Source of the DNA: DASUAS01 sp963809795
Lineage (GTDB): Bacteria > Actinomycetota > Acidimicrobiia > IMCC26256 > DASPTH01
DNA length: 22,971 nucleotides
Direction: 5' to 3'
NCBI GenBank assembly: GCA_963809795.1
Contig: CAWELN010000004.1
Location: 1-22,971 of the forward strand
The notes under the pieces were generated by a model. It worked only from the letters and a program-made list of their open reading frames with translations. It made no database searches and was not told the DNA's origin. Shown here piece by piece: positions 1 through 8,796 of this stretch. The position numbers and the translations under genes are program-made. Each line of letters opens with the position of its first letter. The stretch's first letter is position 1.

Positions 1-770
1 CGGGTGATGCCGGAGTCGTGGCCGGCGCCGAAGGGCACGTCGATGTCGGCGATGACCCGACCCGGGTGCGAGGCGAGCACCACGACGCGGGAGCCGAGGT
101 AGATCGCCTCGGGGATGTCGTGGGTCACGAACACGACCGTCGACTGCGTCCGCTTCCACACCGTGAGCAGGAATTCCTGCATCGCGCGCCGGGTCTGCGC
201 GTCGAGCGCGCCGAACGGCTCGTCGAGCAGCAGCACGTCGGGTTCGGGGGCGAGGGCGCGCGCGATCGCGACGCGCTGGCGCATCCCACCGGAGAGCTGG
301 TCCGGCGTGTGGTCGGCGAACTTCGCCAGGCCGACGATGCCGAGCAGCTCCTGCACCCGCGCCCGTCGTTCCGCCTTCCGCAGGTGGAGGCACTCGAGCC
401 CGAACGCGATGTTCTCGGCCACCGTGCGCCACGGGTAGAGGCTGTAGGTCTGGAAGACCATGCCGCGGTCGGGACCCGGGCCGATCACCGGTTCGTGGTC
501 GATCTCGACCGTCCCCGACGTCGGCAGGTCGAGGCCGGCGATGATGTTCAACAGCGTCGACTTGCCGCAGCCCGACGACCCGACCAGGCACACGAGCTCC
601 TGGTCGGCCACCTCCAGGTTCACGCGGTCGATGGCGAGGACCCGCTGGCGCTTGGTGCGGAACTCCTTCACCAGGTCGGTGACCACGAGCTTCGGCGGGC
701 GCGGCGAGTCGTGGTCGTCGCGCACGGGCGGGTCCGCAGCCGCCGGCTCCGTCGCCTCGCGCACCGTCAC
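1..770 (-). CDS. ABC transporter ATP-binding protein (SsuB/TauB/NrtD type), 3' end outside window
   Basis: This is the cytoplasmic ATPase of the importer encoded by the next two genes. Translation from GTG at 770 shows Walker A GSSGCGKST (residues 64-72), the Q-loop in VFQTYSLYPW (Q107), signature LSGGMRQR (159-166), Walker B VLLLDEP (179-185), a D-loop at GALD and the H-loop VTHD (H217). The sequence runs off the window after about 256 codons, so only the extreme C-terminus is missing. The start at 770 overlaps the permease stop as GTGA, which suggests translational coupling. A GTG four codons upstream (782) is the alternative. The family serves nitrate, sulfonate, taurine and urea-carboxylase-linked importers. 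The ATPase alone does not reveal the substrate; the locus suggests a guanidine- or urea-like compound. Confidence 0.93.
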   Translation of the reverse strand, partial: MTVREATEPAAADPPVRDDHDSPRPPKLVVTDLVKEFRTKRQRVLAIDRVNLEVADQELVCLVGSSGCGKSTLLNIIAGLDLPTSGTVEIDHEPVIGPGPDRGMVFQTYSLYPWRTVAENIAFGLECLHLRKAERRARVQELLGIVGLAKFADHTPDQLSGGMRQRVAIARALAPEPDVLLLDEPFGALDAQTRRAMQEFLLTVWKRTQSTVVFVTHDIPEAIYLGSRVVVLASHPGRVIADIDVPFGAGHDSGIT

Positions 771-1615
771 GATCGTGCCCACGGCGACACCCGGTTGCGC
801 AACCAGCGGAGGAAGAGGTCGCTCGCGATGCCGATGATCGCGAAGACCAGCAACACCGCGAAGAACTGGTCCCAGTTGTTGCCGCGTCGGAGCACGGTGA
901 GCCGGTAACCGAGGCCGTCGGTCGCCGCCAGCAGCTCCGCGACCACGAGCATGGGCCACGCCGCCGCCAGGTTGACCCGGGCCACGTCGATCATCCCGGG
1001 CAGGCAGTGCGGCAGCACCACCCGGCGCATGACCCGCGCCCGGCCGGCACCGAGGGTGTACGCGGTGAGGATCATCTCGCGCGGGACCAGCCGCGCCACG
1101 TCGGCGATCATCACGACGTTGAAGAAGACGGTGCCCGCGACCACCAGCGCCACCTTGGGCGCCTCGTCGAGGCCGAGCCACACGAGGAACAGCGGGGTGA
1201 GCGCGGTGGCGGGCACGTAGCGCAGGAAGCCGATGGGCGACTCCCACAGCGCCTCCACCGACCGGAAGCTCCCGATCAGGACGCCCAGCACCACCCCGAT
1301 GGCGAGGCTGATGGTGTACCCCTTGAGGATCCGCAGCCCGCTGGCCTGCACGTCGGACGACAGGTCACCGCTCTTCCAGAGGTCGCGCAGGCCGCCCAGC
1401 GTGTCGAGCGGATCCGGGAGGAACACCTTGTTGACCAGCACGTCGGCGGCCAACCACCACAGGCCGATGAGCGCCACCACCCCGAGCACGGCGAGGCCGA
1501 CGCGCGCACCGAGCGGGATCTCGCCCCGCAACCGGAGGAGCGCATGCTGTCGACGGCCCCGCCCGCGGGTGCGTCCCGGGCGCGCGGCGCGGGCGGGGAC
1601 ACCGACGCTGGTCAC
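767..1615 (-). CDS. ABC transporter permease (SsuC/TauC type)
   Basis: This 282-aa inner-membrane permease forms the channel of the importer. It has a short basic N-terminus, then a first membrane helix around LAVLGVVALIGLWWLA, and several further hydrophobic segments. The cytoplasmic EAA-like loop that contacts the ATPase is visible as YTLGAGRARVMRRVVLPH. The pattern matches the BPD_transp_1 family as found in nitrate/sulfonate/taurine systems. The start is GTG at 1615, overlapping the binding-protein stop as GTGA. Its own stop overlaps the ATPase start in the same way, so the three genes form one tightly coupled minus-strand operon. The frame is intact. The reading upstream of 1615 in this frame is only a shadow of the binding-protein gene. 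Confidence 0.93.
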   Translation of the reverse strand: MTSVGVPARAARPGRTRGRGRRQHALLRLRGEIPLGARVGLAVLGVVALIGLWWLAADVLVNKVFLPDPLDTLGGLRDLWKSGDLSSDVQASGLRILKGYTISLAIGVVLGVLIGSFRSVEALWESPIGFLRYVPATALTPLFLVWLGLDEAPKVALVVAGTVFFNVVMIADVARLVPREMILTAYTLGAGRARVMRRVVLPHCLPGMIDVARVNLAAAWPMLVVAELLAATDGLGYRLTVLRRGNNWDQFFAVLLVFAIIGIASDLFLRWLRNRVSPWARS

Positions 1616-2667
1616 GGCGCCGGCGCGCTCGAGCCCGACGGGTGGGCGGCCGCGTACGCCTGCGTGAACTGCGGTGCGAAGAGGCCGTCGAGCGACGCCT
1701 GCTTCTTGGTGAGGCCCGACTTCACCATGAACGGGTTGATCAAGCCGGCGGTGTACTCGAGCGAGGTGGTCGTGTCGCCGGGTTGGAAGGCCTGCAGGGC
1801 CTCGTCGACGGTGAAGATCTTCGTGCCGTTGGCCAGGTCCTGGTAGTCCTTGGTCGAGACCTTGGCCACGTCGGCCATGATCTTCACCGACTTCTTCGGA
1901 TTCGCCTGGATGTACTCGAGCGTGTCGTACCAGGCGTTCGTGATCTTCTGCGCCACGTTCGGCTGCTTCGCCACCATCGCCTGCGGCACCACGATGTGGT
2001 CCGGGATGCTGCCCGGGAAGTCCTTGGAGTTGAAGACCACGTGCGAGCCCGGTCGCTTGAGCGCCTCGAGCGTGAACGGCGCGAACACGCCGACGCAGTC
2101 GAACTGCCCGCCCGCGAAGCTGGCCGCCGCATCGGCGGTCAGCACGCCGCGGAAGTCGATGTCGTCCTGGGTCATGCCCGCCCGGGCCAAGCCCTGGAGC
2201 AGCAGGAAGTGGTCGACGACGCCTTCCTCGGCCGCGACCGTCTTGCCCTTCATGTCGGCCACCGACTTGATCGACTGGTCGCAGATGATGGCGTCGTTCC
2301 CGGCCGAGTTGTCGTTGACCACGACGATCGCCTGCTTCGAGCCGCCGGCCACCGCGGCCATGGTGTCGTTCAGGGTCTGCGTGTTGGCATCGAGCTTGCC
2401 GGCCGACATGGCGTCGAGCGACGAGACGTAGTCGGCGAAGTACTTCAGGTTGACGTCGAGCCCGTCTTTCTTGAAGATGCCTTCCTGCTGCGCCACCGCG
2501 AGCGGGAACCATCCGGGCCACGCGCTGTAGCCGATGGTCAGCTTGTCGAGCTTGGCCGCGTGGGCGGCCGGGGCCGCCAGCACACCGGTGGTCGCCACCG
2601 CCACTGCGACGACGACCACGGTGATGAACCGGCGGGACCGACCCGTCCGTCGTGCTCGAGTGCCCAC
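1612..2667 (-). CDS. ABC transporter substrate-binding protein, urea-carboxylase-linked family
   Basis: This 351-aa extracellular solute-binding protein has a basic N-terminus, a hydrophobic stretch and a likely signal-peptidase site after AAHA. No lipobox cysteine is seen. The mature part begins KLDKLTIGYSAWPGWFPLAV and continues with SLDAMSAGKLDANTQT and a VVDHFLLLQGL segment. These resemble the NMT1/SsuA-like subgroup habitually encoded beside urea carboxylase. The GTG start at 2667 is chosen because AGGAGG lies five bases upstream (2673-2678); longer readings in this frame run into the intergenic region. The gene is intact. By context it likely delivers guanidine, urea or a related compound to the carboxylase encoded across the divergent promoter; the ligand is inferred. 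Confidence 0.92.
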   Translation of the reverse strand: MGTRARRTGRSRRFITVVVVAVAVATTGVLAAPAAHAAKLDKLTIGYSAWPGWFPLAVAQQEGIFKKDGLDVNLKYFADYVSSLDAMSAGKLDANTQTLNDTMAAVAGGSKQAIVVVNDNSAGNDAIICDQSIKSVADMKGKTVAAEEGVVDHFLLLQGLARAGMTQDDIDFRGVLTADAAASFAGGQFDCVGVFAPFTLEALKRPGSHVVFNSKDFPGSIPDHIVVPQAMVAKQPNVAQKITNAWYDTLEYIQANPKKSVKIMADVAKVSTKDYQDLANGTKIFTVDEALQAFQPGDTTTSLEYTAGLINPFMVKSGLTKKQASLDGLFAPQFTQAYAAAHPSGSSAPAP

Positions 2668-2672
2668 GTGAA

Positions 2673-2678
2673 CCTCCT
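2673..2678 (-). promoter_or_regulatory. Ribosome binding site deciding the binding-protein start
   Basis: A perfect AGGAGG on the minus strand sits five bases before GTG at 2667. It rules out longer versions of the open frame, which would continue upstream to 2949. Confidence 0.85.
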
Positions 2679-2697
2679 GACGCGGTGGATCGCGAGC

Positions 2698-2725
2698 ACG
2701 GTACGGGTGCGCTGTTTCTGTCGAA
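2698..2725 (-). promoter_or_regulatory. Candidate promoter of the ABC operon
   Basis: On the minus strand TTCGAC (2725-2720) and TACCGT (2703-2698) are separated by 16 bases, upstream of the binding-protein ribosome site. The -10 fits TANNNT but the -35 is a weak match. The repeated motif at 2731-2750 lies just upstream of this -35. Confidence 0.35.
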
Positions 2726-2730
2726 GGTCG

Positions 2731-2750
2731 TTCGAAACACGCTCCGGTTT
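2731..2750. promoter_or_regulatory. Candidate TetR operator, copy 1
   Basis: TTCGAAACACGCTCCGGTTT lies between the tetR stop and the ABC operon start. It closely matches TTCGAAACCGAACCGGTTC at 3630-3648, on the other side of tetR, with one base difference in spacing. Binding by the neighbouring TetR is an inference from the position and the repetition. Confidence 0.45.
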
Positions 2751-2797
2751 CGCGCGTCTGACGGGGTTCTTCCAGTTCGCGCCGGGAACGGTCCGGA

Positions 2798-3523
2798 TCA
2801 GCCGGCCGCGGCGGCCGCATCGAGCGCGTCGGCGGCCCGGCGCACCCGATCGAGCTCGCGCGGCGCCACCAGCAGCCCTCGCACGGTGAGGTCGGCGAGG
2901 AAGGCACCGACCGCGTGGCGCTCGGCGGCACCGGTCGGCGCGGGGGCACCGTCGCGACCCGCGACCCGCAGCCAGTTCTGCGTGCCCTCGTCGTTCGACA
3001 TCATCGTCAGCGCAGTGAGCCGCGGGTCGACCGCCCGCAGCTCGCCCCGCTCGACGCCGGCGCGCACGACGCCGGCGAGCGCCTCCACCAGCTGCTCGCG
3101 CTCGGTCCAGTACCGGGCGAACGCGCTCCGGTCGCGGGCGGCGAGGCGGTGGACCTCGTTCAGGTCGTAGGGCAGGGCGCACAAGGCGGCGACGTCGGCC
3201 CGGATCACGCGGTACAGCTGCACTGCGGGCGAGCCGCCGGCGGCCCGGACCCGCGTGACCAGCTCGAGCGGGGCGCGATTGGCCTCGCCCACGATCTCGT
3301 CGAGCAGCTCGCCCTTGCTGCGGAAGTAGTAGTAGAGCGACGGCTGCTGCAGACCGCACCGGCGGGCGATCTCGGCCATGGTCGTCCCGCCCACGCCCCG
3401 TTCGGTGAACAGCTGCGTGGCGGCGGCGACGATCTCCCGGCGCGGGTCACCGCCCGACGCCGGGCGGGCGCTGCGGCGCGGGCGGCCGGTGCGACGGGCG
3501 GCGGGCTCCCGGGCGGCGACCAC
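2798..3523 (-). CDS. TetR/AcrR-family transcriptional regulator
   Basis: This 241-aa DNA-binding regulator has a classical TetR N-terminal domain. The sequence shows REIVAAATQLFTERGVGGTT, then the helix-turn-helix MAEIARRCGLQQPSLYYYFR and a KGELLDEI segment. The remainder is an all-helical ligand/dimerisation domain of unknown specificity. The N-terminus is unusually rich in Arg and Ala (residues 1-25). The start is GTG at 3523, chosen because TACGTT sits exactly six bases upstream, a leaderless arrangement; the open frame extends further upstream without meaning. The gene lies between the divergent carboxylase operon and the ABC operon and shares an intergenic motif with both. It most likely represses one or both. 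The frame is intact. Confidence 0.9.
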   Translation of the reverse strand: MVAAREPAARRTGRPRRSARPASGGDPRREIVAAATQLFTERGVGGTTMAEIARRCGLQQPSLYYYFRSKGELLDEIVGEANRAPLELVTRVRAAGGSPAVQLYRVIRADVAALCALPYDLNEVHRLAARDRSAFARYWTEREQLVEALAGVVRAGVERGELRAVDPRLTALTMMSNDEGTQNWLRVAGRDGAPAPTGAAERHAVGAFLADLTVRGLLVAPRELDRVRRAADALDAAAAAG

Positions 3524-3535
3524 GCCGGGAACGTA
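3524..3535 (-). promoter_or_regulatory. Leaderless promoter of tetR
   Basis: Minus-strand TACGTT (3535-3530) is followed by six bases and then the GTG start at 3523. A TANNNT -10 box at this spacing places the transcription start at or next to the start codon. The exoD gene has the identical hexamer and spacing. Confidence 0.5.
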
Positions 3536-3577
3536 GCCCGCGTTCGTAACGGCCGCGTGAACAGCAGCCCGCCACCC

Positions 3578-3607
3578 TTGACCGGCGCCGGCCGCGTCCC
3601 GCACATT
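3578..3607 (+). promoter_or_regulatory. Weak candidate promoter of the carboxylase operon
   Basis: TTGACC at 3578-3583 is a good -35. The best -10 at 17-18 bases spacing is CACATT (3602-3607), a poor match. If it is real, the operator-like motif at 3630-3648 lies just downstream of the transcription start, a position suited to repression. Confidence 0.25.
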
Positions 3608-3629
3608 GGGCTCCAGTTTTCTACGCCAC

Positions 3630-3648
3630 TTCGAAACCGAACCGGTTC
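3630..3648. promoter_or_regulatory. Candidate TetR operator, copy 2, containing a perfect palindrome
   Basis: TTCGAAACCGAACCGGTTC contains the perfect 10-base palindrome GAACCGGTTC (3639-3648) and a TTCGAA palindrome (3630-3635). It lies in the divergent gap between tetR and the first DUF1989 gene and resembles the motif at 2731-2750. Confidence 0.5.
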
Positions 3649-3666
3649 CCGACCCCAGGGAGAGCC

Positions 3667-4529
3667 GTGGAGAGCACGCCGCCCGACACGAGCACCACCT
3701 TCGCCGCCCGCGAGCACGCGCGCGCGCAGGGGCTGCGGCGGGCCGAGCACCAGCCGACGGTCCCCGCCGCGACGCGATCGGTGTCGTCGACCGGGCCGGT
3801 GAGGCGATCGCGCCGGAGCGGATGCTCTGGGACGACGTGGTCGGGCCGGGCGGCGAGTCGTCGCACGTGCTCCCGCGCGGCGCAGTGGTCCGCTTCACCG
3901 ACGTCGACGGCGACGCCTGCGCCAACCTCCTCGTGTACAACGCCGCCCAGCCGCTCGAGCGGCTCAACGTGGCCGACACGGTGAAGGTGCAGTGGCAGGC
4001 GTACCTCGGCGCCGGGTCGCTCCTGCTGTCCGACATGGGCCGGGTGCTGCTCTCGATCGTGGCCGACACCAGCGGCACCCACGACGCGTTGTGCGGCGCG
4101 TCCAACCGCACCCGCAACGAGGAGAAGTACGGGAGCGGTTCCGTGCACGGCGACCACCCCAACGCGCGCGATCGCTTCGCGGTGGCGCTCGCGAAGCACG
4201 GGCTCGGGCGACGCGACATCGTGCCCAACGTCAACCTGTTCAAAGGCGTGACCGTCGACGGCGACGGAGGCCTGCACGCCCGGGAGGACGAGCCGCGACC
4301 GGGTGCGTACGTGGAGCTGCGGGCCGAGATGGCGGTGCTCGTCGTCGTGGCCAACACCCCGCACGTGCTCGATCCCCGCCCCGACTACCACGTGACGCCA
4401 TTGCGGATCTCGGCGTGGTCCGACCGGGCCACGACCCGCGACGACCCGGCGTGGGCCGCGACCCCGGAGGGCGAGCGTGCCTACCTGCAGACCGAGGAGC
4501 TCCTGGCGACCACGGGCGACCGGTCGTGA
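3667..4529 (+). CDS. DUF1989 protein, urea-carboxylase-associated (UAAP1-like); probable carboxyguanidine deiminase subunit
   Basis: This is one of two DUF1989 proteins lying before the carboxylase. Visible family blocks are VLPRGAVVRFTDVDGDACAN, NVADTVKVQWQAYLGAGSLL, DALCGASNRTRNEEKYG and IVPNVNLFKGV. The gene starts at GTG 3667, four bases after AGGGAG, giving MESTPPDTSTTFAAREHARA. The frame breaks near 3765-3775 (a change of +2 or -1) and continues to the stop at 4527-4529; total length is about 287 codons. The pair of DUF1989 proteins is reported in the literature to deiminate carboxyguanidine to allophanate, which would link the carboxylase to the allophanate hydrolase here. The stop overlaps the next start as GTGA. 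Family assignment is firm; the reaction is taken from the family. Confidence 0.87.
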
Positions 4530-5156
4530 TCGGTACCAACGGCACCCCGATCACGGTGCTCCACGACGAGGAGCTCGAGGCCCGCGCGCCGTGGGCGCAC
4601 GTGATCGAACCGGGGTGCACGCTGCGGATCGTCGACCTGGAAGGCAACCAGGCGGTCGACTGCATCCTCTACAACGCCGACGACCCGGCCGAGCGCTACA
4701 GCGCGCCCGACACCATGGTGGCCCAGCAGAACATCTTCCTGGTCGCCGGCTCGCAGCTGCTCTCCAACGAGGGCCGGCCGATGATGACCATCACCGCCAC
4801 CGACTGCGAACGCCACGACACCATCGGCGGCGCGTGCAGCCAGCGAGTCGAACACGCTGCGATACGGGTTCCACACCCGCCACGCAGCACGCGTGCGTCG
4901 ACAACTTCCTGCTCGCCCACTCGTGGCGGGCGATGGGCAAGCGCGACATGACCAGCAACGTGAACTGGTTCATGAACGTGCCGGTCGAGGCGGACGGCAC
5001 GCTCGGCATCGTCGACGGCATCTCGGCGCCGGGCCTCTCGGTCGAGCTCCGCGCGCGACATGCGACGTCCTCGCGGTCATCTCGAACTGCCCGCAGATCA
5101 ACAACCCGTGCAACGGCTTCGATCCGACGCCCATCCGGCTCGTGATCAGCCGCTGA
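4526..5156 (+). CDS. DUF1989 protein, urea-carboxylase-associated (UAAP2-like); second probable carboxyguanidine deiminase subunit
   Basis: This is the second DUF1989 paralogue, about 209 residues. It shows CTLRIVDLEGNQAVDCILYN, RYSAPDTMVAQQNIFL, SNEGRPMMTI, HDTIGGACS, QHACVDNFL, MGKRDMTSNVNWFMNVPV and the Cys-containing tail ISNCPQINNPCNGF with DPTPIRLV. The start GTG 4526 overlaps the preceding stop, and the stop is three bases before the carboxylase start. Four +1 frame breaks are inferred, near 4844, 4882, 5056 and 5060. Homology resumes exactly after each, so the protein is probably intact in the organism. With its upstream partner it would form the heteromeric deiminase described for guanidine catabolism. 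An older reading is 'urea carboxylase-associated protein' of unknown role. Confidence 0.87.
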
Positions 5157-5159
5157 CCG

Positions 5160-8100
5160 GTGCGCCGGGTCCTCGTCGCCAACCGGGGCGAGATCGCGTG
5201 CCGCATCATCCGCACCCTGGACCGGATGGGCATCGACTCGATCGCGGTGTTCACCGACGTCGACCGCGCGTCGCCCCACTGTGACCTCGCCACCGTCGCG
5301 GTGCCCATCGGCCCCGCGGCCGGCCCCGGCTACCGCGGCGTCGAGCAGCTCCTGGCGGTGGCTGCCGAGTACGAGGCCGACGGCGTCCATCCCGGGTACG
5401 GGTTCCTCTCCGAGAACGCCGACGCCGCCGCCGCGATCGAGCACGCGGGGCTCCGCTTCATCGGCCCGACGCCCGCACAGATCCGGCGGTTCGGGGCCAA
5501 GGACGAGGCGCGCGCCGCGGCCGCCGCCGCCGGCGTGCCGCTGCCGCCCGGGACGGCTCCGTTCGCCGACGTCGACGCCGCGGTGGCCGCCGCCGGGGCG
5601 CTCGGCTTCCCGCTGCTCGTGAAGAGCGTCGCCGGTGGAGGCGGCATCGGCATGTTGGCCTGCACCGACCCGGGCACGTTGCCGGCCACGGTGGCGCAGG
5701 CGATGCAGCAGAGCCGGCAGGCGTTCGGCAACCCGGCGGTGTTCCTCGAGCGGCTGGTCACCAACGCGCGCCACGTGGAGGTGCAGGTCTTCGGCGACGG
5801 GCGAGGCACGGTCGTGACCCTCGGCGACCGCGACTGCTCGGCGCAACGCCGGCGCCAGAAGGTGTTCGAGGAGGCGCCCGCACCGGGCCTCTCGCCGGCG
5901 ACGCGTGCCGCGCTCGCCGACGCGGCCCGTGCCCTGCTCGAACCCGAGGCCTACCGCTCCGCGGGCACGGTCGAGTTCGTGCTCGACGTCGACACCGGGG
6001 AGTTCCACTTCCTCGAGGTCAACACCCGGCTCCAGGTGGAGCACACCGTCACCGAGGCGACCACCGGGATCGATCTCGTGGAGTGGATGGTGCGCGCCGC
6101 CGCCGGCGACACCGCGTTCCTCCGGGACCCGCCGGTCGCGGTCACCCGCCCGACGGGCCACGCGATCGAAGCCCGCGTCTACGCAGAGGACCCCGCACGC
6201 GACTTCCTGCCCAGCCCCGGCCTGGTCACCGAAGCGTCGTGGCCGGCCGGCACGCGCGTCGACACCTGGGTCCGCGCCGGCACCGAGGTCACTCCGTTCT
6301 ACGACCCGCTGCTGGCGAAGGTCGTGGTGCACGCGCCGACGCGCGCCGCAGCCGTCGACGCGATGCGCGACGCGCTCGGCGCGCACCACCGTGCGCGGCA
6401 TCGAGACCAACCGCGACCTCCTGGCGTCGTTCGTCGACAGCAGCTCGTTCCGCGCCGCGACCGTCACCACCGCGACACTCGAGGAGCACGACTACCCCCT
6501 CCGCCGCGTCGACGTACTCGTACCGGGGAGCACCACCGTGCAGGACCTCCCGGGGCGCATCGGCCTGTGGCACGTGGGCGTCCCGCCGAGCGGGCCCATG
6601 GACGACCGCTCGTTCCGGCTCGGGAACCGCATCCTCGGCAACCCGGACGGCGCGCCCGGGCTCGAGTGCACCGCGATCGGGCCGACGCTGCGCTTCGCCG
6701 GCGCCGCCACCATCTGCCTCACCGGCGCGGCGATGGCGGTGACGCTGCGACGGCGAGCCGGCCGAGTTCTTCGCCCCGGTCCGCGTCGGCGCCGGACCAG
6801 ACGCTCGCGTTCGGCGCCCGCTCCGGCCCCGGCCTGCGCACGTACCTGCTCGTGCGAGGCGGGTTCGACGTCCCGGTGCGGTGCTCGGGTCGGCGTCCAC
6901 GTTCACCCTCGGCGGCTTCGGCGGCCACGGCGGCCGCGACCTGCGCACCGGCGACGTCCTGCACCTCGGGCCCGACGACGATGTCGCGGCGGGACATCTC
7001 GAGCCGGTGACACCTGCGATCGACCCGGGCCTGTGCCCGCCACTCACCACCGAGTGGGAGCTCGCGGTGGTCGACGGCCCGCACGCCGCCCCCGACTTCG
7101 TCACCGAGGCGGGCATGAGCCGCGTTCTACGCCACCGCCTGGCAGGTGCACCACCACTCGTCGCGCACGGGCGTGCGGCTGGTCGGGCCGCCGGTCGGAG
7201 TGGGCACGCGCCGACGGCGGCGAAGCCGGGCTCCACCCGTCGAACGTGCACGACACGCCGTACACCGTCGGCGCGGTCGACTTCACCGGCGACATGCCGA
7301 TCCTGCTCGGGCCCGACGGCCCGAGCCTCGGCGGGCTTCACGTGCCCGGTCACCGTGATCACCGACGACCGCTGGAAGCTCGGGCAGCTGGCGCCGGGTG
7401 ACACCGTGCGCTTCGTGCCCGTCGACCGCGCCGAGGCGCGCGCCCGGCGACCGCGTCGCGCACCGAGCTGGCGACGCGCGCACCGTGCCCTCGTCCGCGT
7501 CGGCACCGCGATGGCCCCGCCCCGACCGTGCTCGCCACCCGTGCCGCGCGCGCCGACACCCCGCAGGTCACGTACCGCGCCCAGGGCGACGCCGCCGTGC
7601 TCGTGGAGTACGGCCCGATGACGCTCGACTTCGACCTCCGCCTCCGCGCCCACGCCCTGGGCGCGTGGCTCGCCGACCAGTCGACGTTCGCGCCGGTCGA
7701 GGTGACGCCGGGGATCCGTTCGCTGCAGGTGCAGTTCGACCCGGTCGCGTACACCTCCGAGGCCGTCGTCGAGCTCCTCGCGCACGCCGAGGACGAGCTC
7801 CCGCCACTCGACGACGTGGTCGTCGCCAGCCGCACCGTGCACCTGCCGCTGTCGTGGGACGACCCCGCCACCCGCGAGGCGATCGAGACGTACATGCGCG
7901 TGGTGCGCGACGACGCGCCCTGGTGCCCGTGGAACATCGAGTTCATCCGCCGGATCAACGGCCTCGCCGTCGATCGATGCCGTGCGCGACATCGTGTTCG
8001 ACGCGGAGTACCTCGTGCTCGGGCTCGGCGACGTGTACCTCGGCGCGCCGGTCGCGGTCCCGGTCGACCCGCGCCACCGGCTGGTCACCACGAAGTACAA

Positions 8101-8796
8101 CCCGGCGCGCACGTGGACTCCCGAGAACGCGGTCGGCATCGGCGGCGCGTACCTCTGCGTCTACGGCATGGAGGGCCCGGGCGGCTACCAGTTCGTGGGC
8201 CGCACCATCCCGGTGTGGAGCACGTACGGACGCGACGCCGCACACGACCGCGCGGCACCGTGGCTGCTCCGCTACTTCGACCGCATCCACTGGTACCCGG
8301 TCGGCGCCGACGAGCTGCTCGAGCTGCGGGCCGACGCGCGCGCGGGCCGGCTCGAGCCCCGCATCGAGGACGGCACCTTCTCGCGCGCCGAACACCACGC
8401 GTTCGCTGACCGCGCACGCCGCCGACATCGACGCCTTCCGGACCTCGCCGCGAGGCCGCGTTCGCCGACGAGCGGGCCCGATGGGAAGCCGCCGGCGAGT
8501 TCACCCGGCATGCGGAACCGGTCGACGTGCCGGCGCCGTCGTCCGATCGCGACCTCGGCGCGCTCGCCGACGGCGCGTTCGTCGTGGAGGCACCGCTGCA
8601 CGGCGGTGTCGCCCGGGTCCTGGTGTCCGAGGGCGACCGGGTGGCGCCGGGCGACGCCGTGGTCACGCTCGAGGCGATGAAGACCGAGTCGGCGGTCCCG
8701 AGCCCCGTCGGCGGCACGGTCACCCGGGTGGTGTGCGCGGTCGGCGACCTGGTGACGGCGGGCGCACCGCTCGTCGTGGTGGTCGCCGATGAGTGA
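5160..8796 (+). CDS. Urea/guanidine carboxylase, biotin-dependent (interrupted by frame breaks)
   Basis: This cytoplasmic multidomain enzyme carboxylates urea or guanidine using ATP, bicarbonate and biotin. The biotin carboxylase domain (5160 to about 6490) begins RRVLVANRGEIACRIIRTLD and has the glycine-rich KSVAGGGGIGML and EVNTRLQVEHTVTE. The AHS2/KipA-like carboxyltransferase half follows (about 6530-7430: HVGVPPSGPMDD, GDMPILLGPDGPSLGG), then the AHS1/KipI-like half (about 7560-8420: TTKYNPARTWTPENAVGIGG). The C-terminal biotin carrier carries EAMKTE; the biotin lysine codon is 8680-8682. Overall length of about 1210 codons is normal. About eleven frame breaks occur, near 6384, 6748, 6798, 6878, 7120, 7197, 7335, 7440, 7969, 8405 and 8446; most are +1. 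Start GTG 5160 gives the family N-terminus. The paired DUF1989 genes favour guanidine as substrate. Confidence 0.92.

Noticed and set aside
3546..3562. GTAAC-GGCCGC-GTGAAC as a GlnR box at the guanidine operon
   Set aside because: The second element is offset by one base from the required spacing and does not match GNAAC at n6, so it is weaker than the amt box.
3524..3666. Possible guanidine (ykkC-type) riboswitch before the DUF1989 genes
   Set aside because: I could not find the conserved ykkC core elements, and the gap is explained by a leaderless tetR promoter, an operator-like palindrome and a ribosome site. A covariance search would settle it.
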